From: Bursaphelenchus xylophilus
Lineage: Eukaryota > Nematoda > Chromadorea > Rhabditida > Aphelenchoididae
Reading direction: 5' to 3'
NCBI GenBank assembly: GCA_904066235.2
Contig: CAJFCV020000005.1
Location: 9,853,501-9,917,500 of the forward strand
Length of the DNA: 64,000 bases
Shown: one piece after another, positions 44,837-56,603 of the stretch
How positions within the stretch are numbered: position 1 is the first letter of the stretch
Layout of the letters: each line of letters starts with the position of its first letter
Made by a program: the position numbers and the translations under genes
The notes under the pieces: generated by a model
Told to the model about the DNA's origin: nothing
The model's input: the letters and a program-made list of their open reading frames with translations, nothing else
Databases searched by the model: none

Positions 44837-45344
44837 CCCAAATCGACTGCTTCTTTCTCCTTTCTTTATGCCGCAGAACCAAAAGCCGATGTAGGTCAGC
44901 TTGATTGTGTTATCATAGGTTGTTTTCGCTTTCAAAAATGTCTCTAACAGTTTCAAGACGTCCGTCACACTTTCCTGTTGTCGGATATACGGATTCGGAG
45001 CCCAAGGCGGTTACGCAAACAGAGTGTTCAGCAAACTGTGTGTGGATAGCGGAAGCGTCTTCAACGGCTATCCGACTTCGGCGTTTCTCGGATTGATCAT
45101 CAACCTTTGAGTTGTTGTAATCACTGGTTTCATAAACGGCGAACCACTTCCGAGTCTGCCACCCACGCTATCGGTGTTGATGTTTGAAACGTTGTCTAGA
45201 CTTTCGCGGCGCAATTTCGAAGTTACTCCAAAGGTAAGTTTCTTATCTTACGTTTGAACTGGGTTTTTTTTATTTGAATAAAAAGTTTAGTGTCCAACGC
45301 TATTTTGGCGGAGGCAGTAATCTCATTTTGAGCACCATGAAAAA

Positions 45345-45494
45345 TACCATCCTGTCGGGGAAATAATGAACATAATATCACTGTGCCGATCGCGTCGTGA
45401 AGTGAAAGGCAATTTGATTTTGCAATTCATTTCCTCGGCGGCGAAGCAATTTTCCATGCGACAAAGTGCCCATTATTTTACCGACAGACTGATA
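45345..45494. repeat. F1 MITE
   Basis: Left end ACCATCCTGTCGGGGAAATA, right end ATTATTTTACCGACAGACTG, with GTGCCGATCGCGTCGTGAAG inside. 150 bp. Confidence 0.8.
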
Positions 45495-45518
45495 TTACAA
45501 CGGCAATACCGAAGCTTT

Positions 45519-45925
45519 GTGCGACACTCGGATTTTCTCTAAACTTCGGGTTTTCTCGAACTACGTTCTGGGTTTAGGCGTAAAAATTTATGCTTGCGGT
45601 ATGCAGAGGCAACCGAGATATTGAACGGCTTTTGCGGCCAAGAGTATACGCGAAACGAGGAGAGATAGTTACAGAAAACACTTTTTGCCCGCATCCTAGC
45701 CGGCTTCGCATTGAAAAATTGAGTTTTTGAGGGGATATTCTTCTCTACTGTATAAATAGGTAAGAAACTTTTGAAGCCAAAATTTGTCAAAAATTCTAGC
45801 CCACTTTGGCCTAAAACTCTCGTTCATTTTTGCGAACCACGAGCTAAAACTTTCATTAATCGATTAGTTGAGTATGCTCAGTTCGTGTGCAAAACTTGAA
45901 GAGAATCTGAGCGTTGGATTCGAGA
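45519..45925. repeat. F2 element
   Basis: Terminal inverted repeats GTGCGACACTCGGATTTT and AATCTGAGCGTTGGATT bound about 400 bp. The interior has GGCAACCGAGATATTGAACG and the AAAACACTTTTTGCCC phrase common to F2. No coding capacity. Confidence 0.7.
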
Positions 45926-46692
45926 CATTTTCCTTTTCTAACGTTTGAAGGGAATCTAAAAAAGACCAGCCAAATGACTAAATTTACGTCTCACCACAAA
46001 TGTAAGTCTAAATGGCATTTGAAAATGTATTTTTTTAAATTTTGAATAAACACTTTACCATCCCCTATGCTGTAAACAAAGCCTACATGTTGTCGACCAT
46101 TGTCTACATATAATTGAAGACTACGATACCGACTATGATTTCCTTTTCTGCAAGTTTAACCGCCTTTCACTTGATTTATGGAGTCAGAATCGCTGTGAAA
46201 ATGTGATTGATGTTTGAAAAATGTCGGATTAAAGAATGAGATCGAATTTCGGAAGTGAAAATGCAAGTTTGCAGGGATACCTAACAACAGACGCAGAAAT
46301 AAATGTGACAGATTTTATTTTTATGGGCACGGCGTTGTTTTACGTGTAGAAGTGAATGTAGTTTACAAAAATGCGTATCCAAAACCGACAAAATGCTGTT
46401 CATTCCACGTTAAAAGCCTGTACAGCCGATTTGAATCGCGCTTTTTATGGCTCAAAAAGCAAAATGCCACAGAATTTTTTTGTTCTCCTACGTCCCATAG
46501 GCAAATTAGAAGTCATTTTAAGGCGGTTGAGGGTGTTTTTTAAGCATATTTAAAACAATGCTATAAAAAAATTCTATCTCCATCTAAGACGGCAAAAATT
46601 CTGTGGCATTACGTCTTCCAGGCCGTAAAATTCGCGATTTATAAATTGCTACACTTGCCCATCAAAAACACTCCAAACTCCAAAGAAATTCG

Positions 46693-47952
46693 CTAGAACG
46701 GAGCCCCTCCATCGATCACTGGACTTAGACATTTGTCATTTCTTATGCTATCACATCCGTTACAACTGACCGCATCCGCTTTCAAATGAGTTCCATCGTT
46801 CACATTCAGAGATGTTTGACTCGCCACGGTGACTGTTGTGCCGGCGCACACCACGGCGGCTGTGTCATCTCCTCCGAGTGAAGCGTACATAAAGCAAGCT
46901 AAAAAAAGTGTCGTTTTTGTTGTTACAAGATCTCTATGTTCAACAATTTTTTTGTACAACGAATCACAGAAGACAAAAATTTTTTTAGTCATTATTGATA
47001 GATTTTTTTGCCTAGCGGTGTGTATTGTTCTAAATTTACCATTGGAATTTCTGAAATCGTCAGTTATAGACAGGCCAAGCTTTATGAACATTTTTTGCAC
47101 AAGATTTCCCCTATGTAATTATTTTTCTCAGCGTATTTTCTGGTATGATGGCCATACATAAAACGATGACTAATCCCTAACAATAAACAGCCACCCACCT
47201 CCATTCTCACAATACGGTGTCAGCTGGACCTGCTGAGGAGGCGTGGCGGAAGCCGGGCAACAAGTTCCGTCGCTCTCGCAGATGCACAAATCCGCAGGTG
47301 TATCGCACTGAACAACAGTTGCGGCTTGTCCGTTGTTCAAGGCATCATCGGAGTCAGACGAGGAAGCGGAGGTGTAAAAGTTGCGGACACCATGATCACA
47401 AGAAGTGCAATGGGATTGGGCCATTTGGTAGGTATTGAGCCCGCCCTGCTGCTTAACAGACACCAGAGTGATGCCGGCAGTGTTTGCTGGGGTCGGACAA
47501 CCTGAAATAATTTTAACGAAAAAGCTGATTCTGTCGGGAAAATAATAAGTCGTTGCGCCGATCGCTTTTCTGGAGTGAAAATTTTTCTTCAACCGCAATA
47601 TGATTTTTGATGCCATAGGGTGTTGATTATTTTTCCGACAGACTGATAAGCGGTACGAAAAGTCTTGACATGTTTTCGCAAGGTGCTCTAGGCGTCCTGA
47701 CGTGGCCTTTCGCGACAAACAGTCAGCACAATTCAAAAAAATGCACTCGCCGTGCGATAAGTTTTTCGCACGGCAATACACAGTGCGGAATTGTCAAGGT
47801 TTTTCGCCCGCCTAGTATGTTGTTATATGTAAGTTGCAATAGATGTCTGTCTATGTATTTAGGGAACCAAGTACCAGAAGTTGAGGGTGCGGACGTTGTT
47901 GGCGGTGATGTAGCGGCGAGAGTGGTGGGTGCTGTCGTCGGCCCAGCAATGC
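46693..47952 (-). CDS. Secreted Thr-rich/Cys-rich protein D3, 5' end not found
   Basis: Minus-strand exons 47952-47875, 47501-47199 and 46898-46693 match exons 2-4 of D1 and D2. Exon 2 is Thr/Pro/Ser-rich (GPTTAPTTLAATSPPTTSAP), not a pure Thr run. Exon 3 is 303 bp with CPTPANTAGITL, SHCTSCDHG and VVQCDTPADLCIC. The last exon has CFMYASLGGDD, VCAGTTVTV and SCNGCDSIRNDKC. The phases agree. The expected first exon with leader and C-x-R-T-x-P was not found upstream to 49 kb, so the gene is either 5'-truncated or has a diverged or distant first exon. An F1 MITE lies in its second intron. Confidence 0.6.
47527..47649. repeat. F1 MITE in D3 intron
   Basis: Left GATTCTGTCGGGAAAATAAT, right ATTATTTTTCCGACAGACTG, with GTTGCGCCGATCGC inside. 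About 123 bp, shorter than other F1 copies. Confidence 0.8.
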
Positions 47953-48760
47953 CTGAAAAGGCTTCAAGTTTTCTCAAGTCAAGATGTTGCTGCCCCGATA
48001 GGAAAAACTAGAAAATTGTGTTTATCATAATTTTATTGCTGGATGATTTGCCATGTCATAATATGAGACTCTAATAAATGCTCAAGAGCAGACATGTGCG
48101 ATTACGGTCCTCACTAGGAAGGAATCTCGTAGTCATAGATTTGAAACCATTCGTACATCTTTTTGTTACTCTAAACAGACTCAGCACTGTAAAATGACCG
48201 GAATAATTCTAAGAGTTGCAGCCAGCGACCAATGCGGACCGGGACAGATACGGATTTTTCCAACGCCTCTGTCAAACAAAAACCAAAAGATAATTTGAAC
48301 GCCCAACCTGAACAGTAAGTCTTAATGTGTGGAAATCTTGGCCTCACTTTAATGGCAACAAATAATATCATAATATTTACAAACCGAATAAAACAGCGCA
48401 AGCCTTGAGAGACTTTGCATTATACACAAGCCTGTTACTTTCCAAGAATCCCTCCGGTCCAGTCCCATGACTAATTAGCAGTTCTTACGACCCCTTTACC
48501 TTCGCCACCACCGCTCGCAACGGGCCTTGAAACCGCTGCGGTACTGATGCATCCACCCACTCCTCTCCCAGCCAAAATCCACACAACCGCACACCAAATC
48601 AACATACCAAGTCAAGTGCCCGTCATCGCTTCCACCGTGCATATTATCACCAGCCTTTCGCGATATTATCAAGCAACATTCGATATGGGTCATTAATGTT
48701 GCGTTATGATAAGTTACCGCTCAAAAGTGCTTCGAACGTCAAAACATCGCTCACACTTAC

Positions 48761-48908
48761 GTTTTTTATTGCCGTACAAGTAGAAACCGAAGTCGGTTGC
48801 GTAATTGATGAAGTGTTCGATAATCACCGAAACTGGCAGTTGCTGCAGATGGCGGAACAGAACTTTACGGCGCTCGGAATCGGAGACTTTTTTGGGCGCA
48901 ATGAGAAA
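48761..48908 (-). other. Orphan exon-like open segment
   Basis: On the minus strand this segment reads protein-like (FLIAPKKVSDSERRKVLF, then LPVSVIIEHFINYATDFGFY) and ends at a good donor (AAAAAAC|GTAAGT). No matching upstream or downstream exon was found. The reading is better than random in composition and has a splice site, but I do not recognise the family. It may be a gene remnant or one exon of an unrecognised gene. Confidence 0.35.
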
Positions 48909-48954
48909 TTTATTTCGTGATTTGTTTCGAAAACTTTAAAGTTCTTGCAAGACA

Positions 48955-49300
48955 AGTACTCCAAGTCCGACGCTTAGATTTTAAAGAAACCTTACGTTAG
49001 ATAAATAGTTTTTTTTTTTTTTTTTAATCTACCGACATTTTTACATTTGACTGACAATCGGCAAAAATATGGCACTTTTTTGCAATTATTGGTACGACAA
49101 GTTTCATAGCTATTTCTACTGTAGAGGGAAACGTTCCTAAAAACAACGAAACCAAAATGTATTTCTCTCTGACGGCACTACAGTTTGGCATTGGATACCT
49201 CGACGGCGCTTACATAGGCTGAGCCAAAACTTTCAGCAATTGAAATGTGACCTATTCCCAAGTATTGCACGAAATTTAAGGAAAATTTAAATGGTGCACT
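48955..49300. repeat. F2-like element
   Basis: Begins CCAAGTCCGACGCTTAGATT and has GCCAAAACTTTCAGCAATTG and the phrase AAACGTTCCTAAAAACAACG like other F2 bodies. The right end (GGTGCACTTGG near 49300) is diverged. A poly-T run lies near 49010. Confidence 0.55.
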
Positions 49301-49542
49301 TGGAAGGCTTACCACATTAAGGCCATGATGTCTAAGACAGAAGGCGCTACATATTACCCCCTTCTTCGGTATTCGTTTATTCTACTATCGTCTAATTTCA
49401 GAATAAAATTAAGATACAAAATAATGGCACTTGATATAGCAGGTGTGCATTGCGCATTAGCACTACAGGTCTTAAAAGTATTTACATTTACATATACATA
49501 TTATATTACATGTTAGACTATATTACAATAAATACATGATTC

Positions 49543-51311
49543 TCAGAATTTCAAGAACCCCGGTTCCCGGTCTACAATCCTCCTCTCGGCTCGGACTACA
49601 CTCTTTAATCGTTCCATCAAATTCCTCTTGATCTTGCAGACCCTCCGAAGCCATCGACTTCTCCGCCGCGTTCTTGTCCGCAACACCTTTTCAATCAAAA
49701 TTATGGGCTCGCCGTCGCGGAAAATCAGCCTCGGCCGTCGCTTGTATTTGGCCGTTCGATTCGTGCAGGAGCAGAAGACGCAGAAATAGCTGAAGAATGC
49801 GAAGATCAAGACGGAGACAAAGAAGGCGAGGTAGACCATGGCTATCCGGCAGTTGTAGCAAGGGCATTCGGGGTCAGCATTTCCCTCCAAGGCAGCGAAG
49901 TCGGTGCAGTTTTGACTGAAAGATTTGGGTTACATGCCGTTTTATGTTGTATCTTATGTCATATTTTTTACTGTTGTATGCGAAGATTTGCATACAACAG
50001 GGAATTCAAACAATGGACTTGACAGTTAGATGCTGCCAATTAAGTTTCGAAGTATATAAGTGGCTTGAACAGTTACTACAAAGTTAACAAGGCATTTTTA
50101 CCGCTTTTTAAAAAAAGAGACTCGCGACAAAATCCGATTGCTTTTCCTTCAGTGACGCGACCGGCGTAGCGACATTGTGCTCATTATTTCCCCGACAGAC
50201 TGATACCGGGAAAGAAATGAAACAAAATTTTGTGACTGCTATGATTCCAAGAAGCCCAAAGTTGCATTGTTCGCCCGCTCAAATTCCAGTCATCGCGCTT
50301 CGCTTTGCCCAGTCAAAGTTCAAAATTGATTTAGAAATTCTTTTGGGAGAACGTGCAGATTCCCGGAAGCCACTGTTTCTATCTCGGGAAGGGCGCAAAA
50401 AGGGTTACATATGTTTTTTCTGGTAAATTTGTTTTAGACGTGCACCAATTTCGCAGAAGGCACGTAGGAGCGAAGAAAACACTTTGAATTGCGCAAATAT
50501 AATCGCAACCGCTGTATAAATTGCGGAAAGGTCAAGGATCGAAAAATAAAATGAGCAAAATAACGAAAATAGGCAGAGCGGTTAGGGACAATAATTGAAT
50601 TTCTGACATTTCTCAGCTGCCCTAGCAAAGTGTAAACTGAAATTTTTAGGAAGTCACGAGTAAACAACGTATGTGCAAAAATTTTTTTTTGAATTTATGA
50701 GTAGAAAGTGACTTTTTTCGTCGACTCTCCCAATTTTGCATAATTTCTTGGCTGCAAAGACATGCAAGATAAAAAAATCGACCAAGTTTCAAGGGTGACA
50801 TATCTTCAATTTGCAAGGGATTATTTTTTTGTACACAAGCCAAGCATAAGCTGAATATGAATTCCTGAAAGTTGTGGTTTTCGCATTTCAAGGAGATCGG
50901 AAGAAAACAACAATCTTTGGGGGGAGTGCGCAAAATGCGGATAGTGGGCAGAGAGAAAGAAGCTTTTTGGCGATATCTCAGCCGATTTCTCGCAAAAAAT
51001 TTTGAAATTTTGCGGCAAAATTTCACTCTGGAAACAAGTCCAAAAATTTTTATGAAAAAATCAGCGAAAAAAGCCACATTTTTGCCATTTGCGGCCTAAA
51101 AATCTTGGTTTTTTCTGCAAATCTCGAGACGGGAATTTTACATACACCATAAAAAATTGTTCCAAAATTGTATCAAATTTCATGGATGTTTTAGTGAGCG
51201 CTTTCTTTGTTAATCATCCTACAGTAATCAACCCTCAAAAAAGGTTGTCCAAAAAACTGCTTACCGTTCCTTTTCGAACTCCATGATAGCCAACATTGTC
51301 TCAAAAGCCAT
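49543..51311 (-). CDS. Small single-pass membrane protein with basic tail
   Basis: Minus-strand exons 51311-51265 and 49915-49543, joined in phase 2 to 139 residues. Short N-terminal part with several Cys (QNC, PECPC, YNC), one transmembrane segment (about 42-64, MVYLAFFVSVLIFAFFSYFC), then a long Arg/Lys-rich tail (TRTRRRSRWLRRVCK and others). The first exon is tiny, but its start, donor and phase all agree. The 1.35-kb intron contains repeat DNA. No family is recognised. An orientation with the basic tail in the cytoplasm is expected from the positive-inside rule. Confidence 0.5.
50105..50204. repeat. Half F1 MITE
   Basis: Right half only: GACTCGCGACAAAATCCGAT...TCATTATTTCCCCGACAGAC. The left end is missing. 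It lies in the long intron of the single-pass membrane gene. Confidence 0.65.
50440..51185. repeat. F2 long copy
   Basis: F2-like sequence with both arms diverged. GTGACTTTTTTCGTCGACTC, CTTGGCTGCAAAGACATGC and CCTGAAAGTTGTGGTTTTCG match the body of other copies. It lies in the intron of the small membrane protein gene. Boundaries are approximate. Confidence 0.45.
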
Positions 51312-53015
51312 GTTTAATCTATCTCGTTTCCTCTTCCAGTATCACTCCCATTAAACGCGCATCAAAACACCAGCCCAAAGCGGCCGGCCAGATTTCTGCA
51401 CACGAATGTTTCGCGGGAGAAGCGGGCTGAAATTCCAATAGTTTTGAAAACACATTTCCTCCTCGTTTTGACACTCTCGGAAGGGCGCGGTCTGGAGCGG
51501 AATAAAAATGTTTTCTTGGATTGTAATATGCTCGGACAGGCCGCGAGCAAATGGAGTATGTCGGGAGAAAAAAAGGAGAACGGGAGAAAAATACGGTCAC
51601 AAAAAAAGGAATGAGATCCAGTAGATACATTTGTCATAAGCAGGAGGAGTCGCTACAAGTTTGGAGGAGAATTGGCGTAAATTTAGATTGAAGTATTTTC
51701 CGTGACATAAGTTCCCAGATTGGTATTCGAAGAAAACGGCGAGATTTTTGAGTCGAAAGTTGGGAACGTTTTGAATTTTTGCACTTTTTTGCGAATCTTA
51801 AAGGGCACAAGTTTATAAAAATTTGGGCCTAGGGCAGTACAAACTCCCAGTCCAATTTTCTGAAGCGGCAGAAATTCAGAATAATTTTTTGCCAAAAGAC
51901 GTTGTCAGCAAAATTCAGAAGGATCCGAAATACATTTCTCGACAAAACTACGCAAAAGTTTCTTTATGGAACAGGAATTCCACGTAACTTGATATCGCAA
52001 AGTCAACCAAAAACGTAAAGAAACAAATAGCTCTTTTTTTGGAAACGAACTTCAGATTTCAAAAAACTTTCGAAGTCAAGAAGACGTGGCTCTGCAATGT
52101 CACGTCGGGCCAGGATTTTCGGACTGCCGAGGGAAGTTCCCCAAATGCAATGCTCAAAATTGTTTTTTTTTAATTTTGCGCACACATCGGGTATAGACCA
52201 CATATCAAGTCCTGAAAGTTTTAGTTTGCGCTTTACAAGCGCCACCGGGTTATTGAACGAACTTTGCCGTCGAGAGATCACGTTAAACGTGGAGAGCTCA
52301 CAGAGAAAACACTTTTTGGCCATAATTTCGCTAGCCTCGTGCAAAAAAATGGATGTTTTGTGAATCTCTGTGGCAGAAATAGGCATGGAACTTTTCATGC
52401 CTGAATTCGGAGAAAATTGTCAAATTTTCGTCAAATTTTGATCTAAAAATTTTGGTTTTTTGCAAAGGCCGGTCTAGGAACGGCCCGGTTTAGTCCACTG
52501 GTGGACCATAGTGAGATAACAATTGACAGGAGCTCATAAAAAGCTCCCAAAGTTTTTAAGAACCATAAAAACGGCTGCTCAATTATCCAGCTTTAATGTG
52601 ACTCATTTGACACATTTACAGTCCTTAAACCCCCTTTTTTTGCAGGTGTATGCAGTTTCTGCGTCTCCAATGACATTAATCCACCATTCTAATCCACCAT
52701 TCTGAGGTACATTCGTTAACATTATTCACTGTTGCCGTCCCCTTCAGCTGTTTTTTCTTACCGTAATGCGCAAAATAAAACTATGAAAACAAGAAGTAAA
52801 CACGAAAAACTCCTAATTTCGTAGTTTTTGGAAAGTTGAAAGGGCAAGCCGGAAATGTCAAAACTTTGAGATTTTAATCAGCGCTATTTTTGACGCTTCT
52901 GGCAGTTTTGACGTCCTCTTCTCTTTTCGGGGAAAATCAAATGCCGGAGAAGTCGGGGTAACGGACGATGAGAATTGGGATTTGATCGGCTTTTACTAGG
53001 GAAGTTGTTGAATTG
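51312..53015. other. Intergenic region with further F2 fragments
   Basis: Fragments at about 51690-51900 and 52190-52480 (TTTACAAGCGCCACCGGGTT, GAGAGATCACGTTAAACGTG, GGCATGGAACTTTTCATGCC) match the F2 body. The sequence between them has no gene that I can support. The frame at 51319-51637 lies in C/T-rich DNA without protein character. Confidence 0.45.
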
Positions 53016-53332
53016 CGACGCTCAGATTTTCACTTACAATTAGTTTTGTAAAAACGCCGGGAAATCGTCATATACCAATTTCTGAAGCTTTGAACTCGCG
53101 CTCTGTAGGTGCAAGCGATCGGCGATCGCTTTTTGGCCATAAGTTTGCTATCGAAAAAATTTTTGGTAATAAGATCTGTGGTGTAATATATAGAAATGCG
53201 AGCGAAATTTTTAATGCCAAAATTCACAAAAAGGCGCTAAATTTGTTCCTGCAGTACGCGAGCCAAAAGGTTTCTATGTCCCAGAAAAAATTGGTCTAAC
53301 ATAATAGTTCATCAAATGCAAGCGCCGCACTT
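53016..53332. repeat. F2 element
   Basis: Ends: TTGCGACGCTCAGATTTTCA at the left and AAGCGCCGCACTTTAAGTT at the right. Inner arm: CGCTCTGTAGGTGCAAGCGA. 317 bp. Confidence 0.65.
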
Positions 53333-53460
53333 TAAGTTTCTAAAAATGATTACATCATACCTGAAGACAGCACTTTTATTACTTTTTTTATCCCGTAAAG
53401 GGAAAAAATAACATGTAAAAATATACACTGAGATCACAGTCAACCAAAAATTTCCTTCGG

Positions 53461-54425
53461 TCAAGCCGCGGGAATTTCGACAGAGCCCTGAAGATTCTGA
53501 TTTGCATCGATGATAGCCACTTCTTCCGTCAGCTTCCTCTTCCTCATCAATTTCCAATTCTTCAACTTGTCCTCGGTGTAGCAGAAACATAGGAGTAATG
53601 AAAGCAAAATAAACCCGCATATCACAAAGGTGACAATTGTGTCGTCAACTGGAGGTGAGGAGTCTTCATTACGGTTCCAGGAGGACAGAGAGGCCTTGTA
53701 GACACTAAAAATTTTTGAGTTAGAGGTGACTAGGTTTTGCTAAATAAGAGTTTACAAGCAAAAACGTTTGTGAATTCTTGTGTCAATTGGCGGTAGGAGT
53801 AGGACGTATTTTGAGTCGGAAAAAAGGTTTTAGCCAGCGCATAACAGAAATAATATTTTGCAGCAAAAAAGGCCAAACATTAAAAAAATTAGTCGCTAAG
53901 ATCACTGAACGCCTCCGGAAATTTTGTGGAACCCAATTGAAAATTTTTTGGACTTACGAAAAGTGCCCCAATTGCGACGCTCAGATTTTGATAAAACTTG
54001 GAAAAGAATCACTTTTCTCTATGACATATACGAGATTCTCGCGCTTTGTAAAAGTGACTTTTTTATGATTTTCTGTCGGAAGTTGGCAAAAAAAGGTCAT
54101 GCCTATTTCTACCATGGAGGGCAATGTTTCCTCAAAAAAAAAATCAATTTTTCTCCCACGAATCTGGCAAAGATATGGGCAATTTTTTCTCACCCATCTG
54201 GTCTTTTATGTTAGATGCGAGCGCAAAATTTAAAAAAAGGATTGAGCGTCTTATTTGGGATATCCTCTTTTCTTAATTGGTCTCCAATTTTTGTGATTTT
54301 GCCAAATTTCTAAAATGTCCAACTTGCGTTCCTCGGAAATCCTAAACCAAGCACTTGATCTCTCAAAGACCATAAGTCATCCAATTAGTCCCCTCAAAAA
54401 CTCACTTATATTTGGCTGGAGCCAT
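53461..54425 (-). CDS. Small single-pass membrane protein, 87 residues
   Basis: Minus-strand exons 54425-54406 and 53704-53461, in phase 2. Sequence: short N-terminal part (MAPAKYNVYKASLSSWNR), one transmembrane segment at about 29-50 (TIVTFVICGFILLSLLLCFC), then YTEDKLKNWKLMRKRK and a tail rich in Glu/Ala/Ile. The size and the charged stretch right after the membrane segment recall KCNE-type potassium-channel beta subunits, but this is only a resemblance in layout. The 20-bp first coding exon is supported by a good donor and matching phase. F2 DNA fills part of the 700-bp intron. Confidence 0.55.
53968..54265. repeat. F2 element in an intron
   Basis: Left end TTGCGACGCTCAGATTTTGA, right end near GATTGAGCGTCTTATTTGGG. 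It has F2-body phrases (GAGATTCTCGCGCTTTGTAA, GGCAATGTTTCCTC). Lies in the intron of the 87-residue membrane protein gene. Confidence 0.65.
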
Positions 54426-56144
54426 ATCGCTTCGAACGCGTTACAATTTCTCTTTATCTCAATCACTGTAGCCACAACACAATAGAAATCGGAAACGCTT
54501 CCATCATATTTTATAAATTACAACACACTCGGGAGTGGAGGGTCATAAGGTTTGCGAATGCCACGAAACTGCAATCCCCAAGTGATAAACGGCCCGGGGG
54601 GCAGGCGGTTTGAACGGCCGGAACATGTGTTCGAGCCGGATCAAAGACCCCTCCGCAATAAATAAAATCCGGTGACAGTTGATGGGCTCGTAATGAAAAC
54701 GAACACGGTCGTTATGGGTTCATAAAATTGCTGAGTGGTCGAAAAAGGGTAATTGAGGAAATGAGCTGGACCAGAAGCTCATGGCTGAGAACACGTTGAG
54801 TAGTTGGCGTTGAAAGATCAATAGGTCCAGACTAAAAAGACGGAGAAAGAATGTCAGTGGTATTACGGTTAGATGGAGGTTGTTTTGCCTGCAATAAAGC
54901 GCGTCTGGCCTGAAAAATAAATCGTCTAGACTTTGAACTTGGAAGGCACTGCTGGGACTTTGTTTTCCCTCTTATGTTGACGTTTTATTTATAGAGATGG
55001 GATCAAATCTCTGCCCGTCTTCAAATTTATGGTAGCCCAAAGGTCAACCCAAAATATTTGTGGGTTTTTTGCAACGAGACAGCGAAAAACACCGTAGGAA
55101 CCGGCTGGAACTCTGTCAGCGTTAATTTTGAGGATACGATGCCGGAAATTCTTTTGCGGCATTATAACAAAAGCAGTGGCGGCTAAGACGTGGTTCTTAG
55201 AAAACTGCTCAAGTTTTTTTCCATGTTCTGTGTAGGTTTTAGAAACGCGCCAAACAATGATTTTAACGCTACGTTAACGTTAACGCGGTCAATCAAACAG
55301 TGGATTATTTTCCGCTCATTTTTTTATCAATTCTTTAAAGCCATCTCCAAGACGTAAATTCAAAAAAGTTATCGTTTGTGACAGTCTTTAATACTGATGA
55401 GAATACAGTTACCGCTAAGAAAGATCGATTATAACATTTATCGTTATCTTCAGAGTTCCGATTATCCCATTGCAGAGACATTTGTAGAAAAATTCATTTT
55501 ATTTGCGGCCACGTTTTTCCATAACCCACGTTTTGCTTATTGGAGAGAACAGTGACTTTGCAATACCTAAAATTTCGACAACACTTCAAAAATCAATTGC
55601 CAAATTGAGGCTAAAAATAGGCCGCTAATTGAGGTTAATCCCCTCACACGTCTGTTGTTTCGTTTCTGATCTCCTATCTAGCCGCTAACACTTGCGTTTC
55701 CGAGAATTTGTTTTTCGAACGATTACCCAAAACACAAAAGGTCAAGTTCACATAGAAAAAGTCCTTGATTCTTGCACTTCCTGAAATCCGATACCTGACA
55801 AACGACATGCACTCGGTTACGATAAATCAAACTGAGATATTGTTGTTGTTTTTTCGGTCTGAAAGTTTATCTCATCAGAAAAATGCACTCTTAAAAAATT
55901 GGCAGAGCACGGACAACACACACTACTCGCTTTACAATTTCACGCCGGACAACTTTTGAACGTCACGATGCGTCTTTTCCACCCTCATTTGTCTTCTTAA
56001 CTTACCGGAGACCCGCTTGATCAACGTCCATTTTCTGTTCCGTTTCTGCAACTTTTGTTACAAACCCTTTTCCTGATTGATGATGGTCGTAACTTCCGTC
56101 CCAAAACCTGTCCGAAAGGCCATCAATGGCCTTGGAGTTAACTG
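54426..56144. other. Intergenic region, no gene supported
   Basis: About 1.7 kb. The first 200 bp upstream of 54425 would be the promoter of the small membrane protein. A near-palindromic AACGCTACGTTAACGTTAACG lies near 55264. No other exon, MITE end or RNA gene is recognised. Confidence 0.4.
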
Positions 56145-56152
56145 TATAAAAC
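56145..56152 (+). promoter_or_regulatory. TATA box
   Basis: TATAAAAC, 67 bp upstream of the ATG at 56212. Confidence 0.6.
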
Positions 56153-56211
56153 GATTGGCAGACTTAGGATAAATTGCTTCAGTCTCAGTTGTAGACCCAC
56201 CAGGTAACAGT

Positions 56212-56603
56212 ATGCAGTTCCTCGCAGTCTTCGTTATGGTTTTGGCCATGCTCGCTCAGGCCAGCGGTTTCTTGTTCCCTCCACCAGCCCCTGCGGCTTG
56301 CTGGTAAGTTCTGAGATCTTTTTTTGAGGTTCTTCTGGGGTGTTGAGGATCTCGGCTAGTAAGAGGTCGTCGATTATGGCCATTGTGGGTCATCATCTTC
56401 ATCAAGTTTACAATTAGCCACCACAGAATTATACAGTAATACAACTTTACCATTTCAGTGTGCCTCCACCACCCCCATGCTGTACCCCTCCTCCACCACC
56501 ACCATGCGGAGGCGGCTGTGCCCCACCACCGCCACCATGTTGTCAAGCCGCCGCTCCTGCGCCCTTCAACCCATTGGCCGCTCTTTTCGGCAATGGCAAG
56601 TAA
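56212..56603 (+). CDS. Small secreted Pro/Cys-rich protein 2
   Basis: Two exons, 56212-56303 and 56459-56603, giving 78 residues. Signal peptide (MQFLAVFVMVLAMLAQASG), then FLFPPPAPAAC with the intron inside the Cys codon at phase 2, as in protein 1. Exon 2 encodes VPPPPCCTPPPPPPCGGGCA, more Pro/Cys, and an end FNPLAALFGNGK that differs from the GKK end of relatives. Short and rich in Cys, so cross-linking by disulphides is likely. Extracellular structural role is inferred. Confidence 0.75.

Larger units (their letters stand above)
44837..46692. other. Intergenic region between D2 and D3 with MITEs
   Basis: Contains an F1 copy at 45345-45494 and an F2-like element from about 45519 to 45925 (GTGCGACACTCGGATTTT left, AATCTGAGCGTTGGATTCG right). 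The rest of the stretch, about 45930-46690, is AT-rich with no exon that I can support. Confidence 0.5.

Noticed and set aside
48696..48920. Plus-strand 74-residue open frame
   Set aside because: The opposite strand of the same DNA reads more like protein and ends at a good donor, so the plus frame is treated as its shadow.
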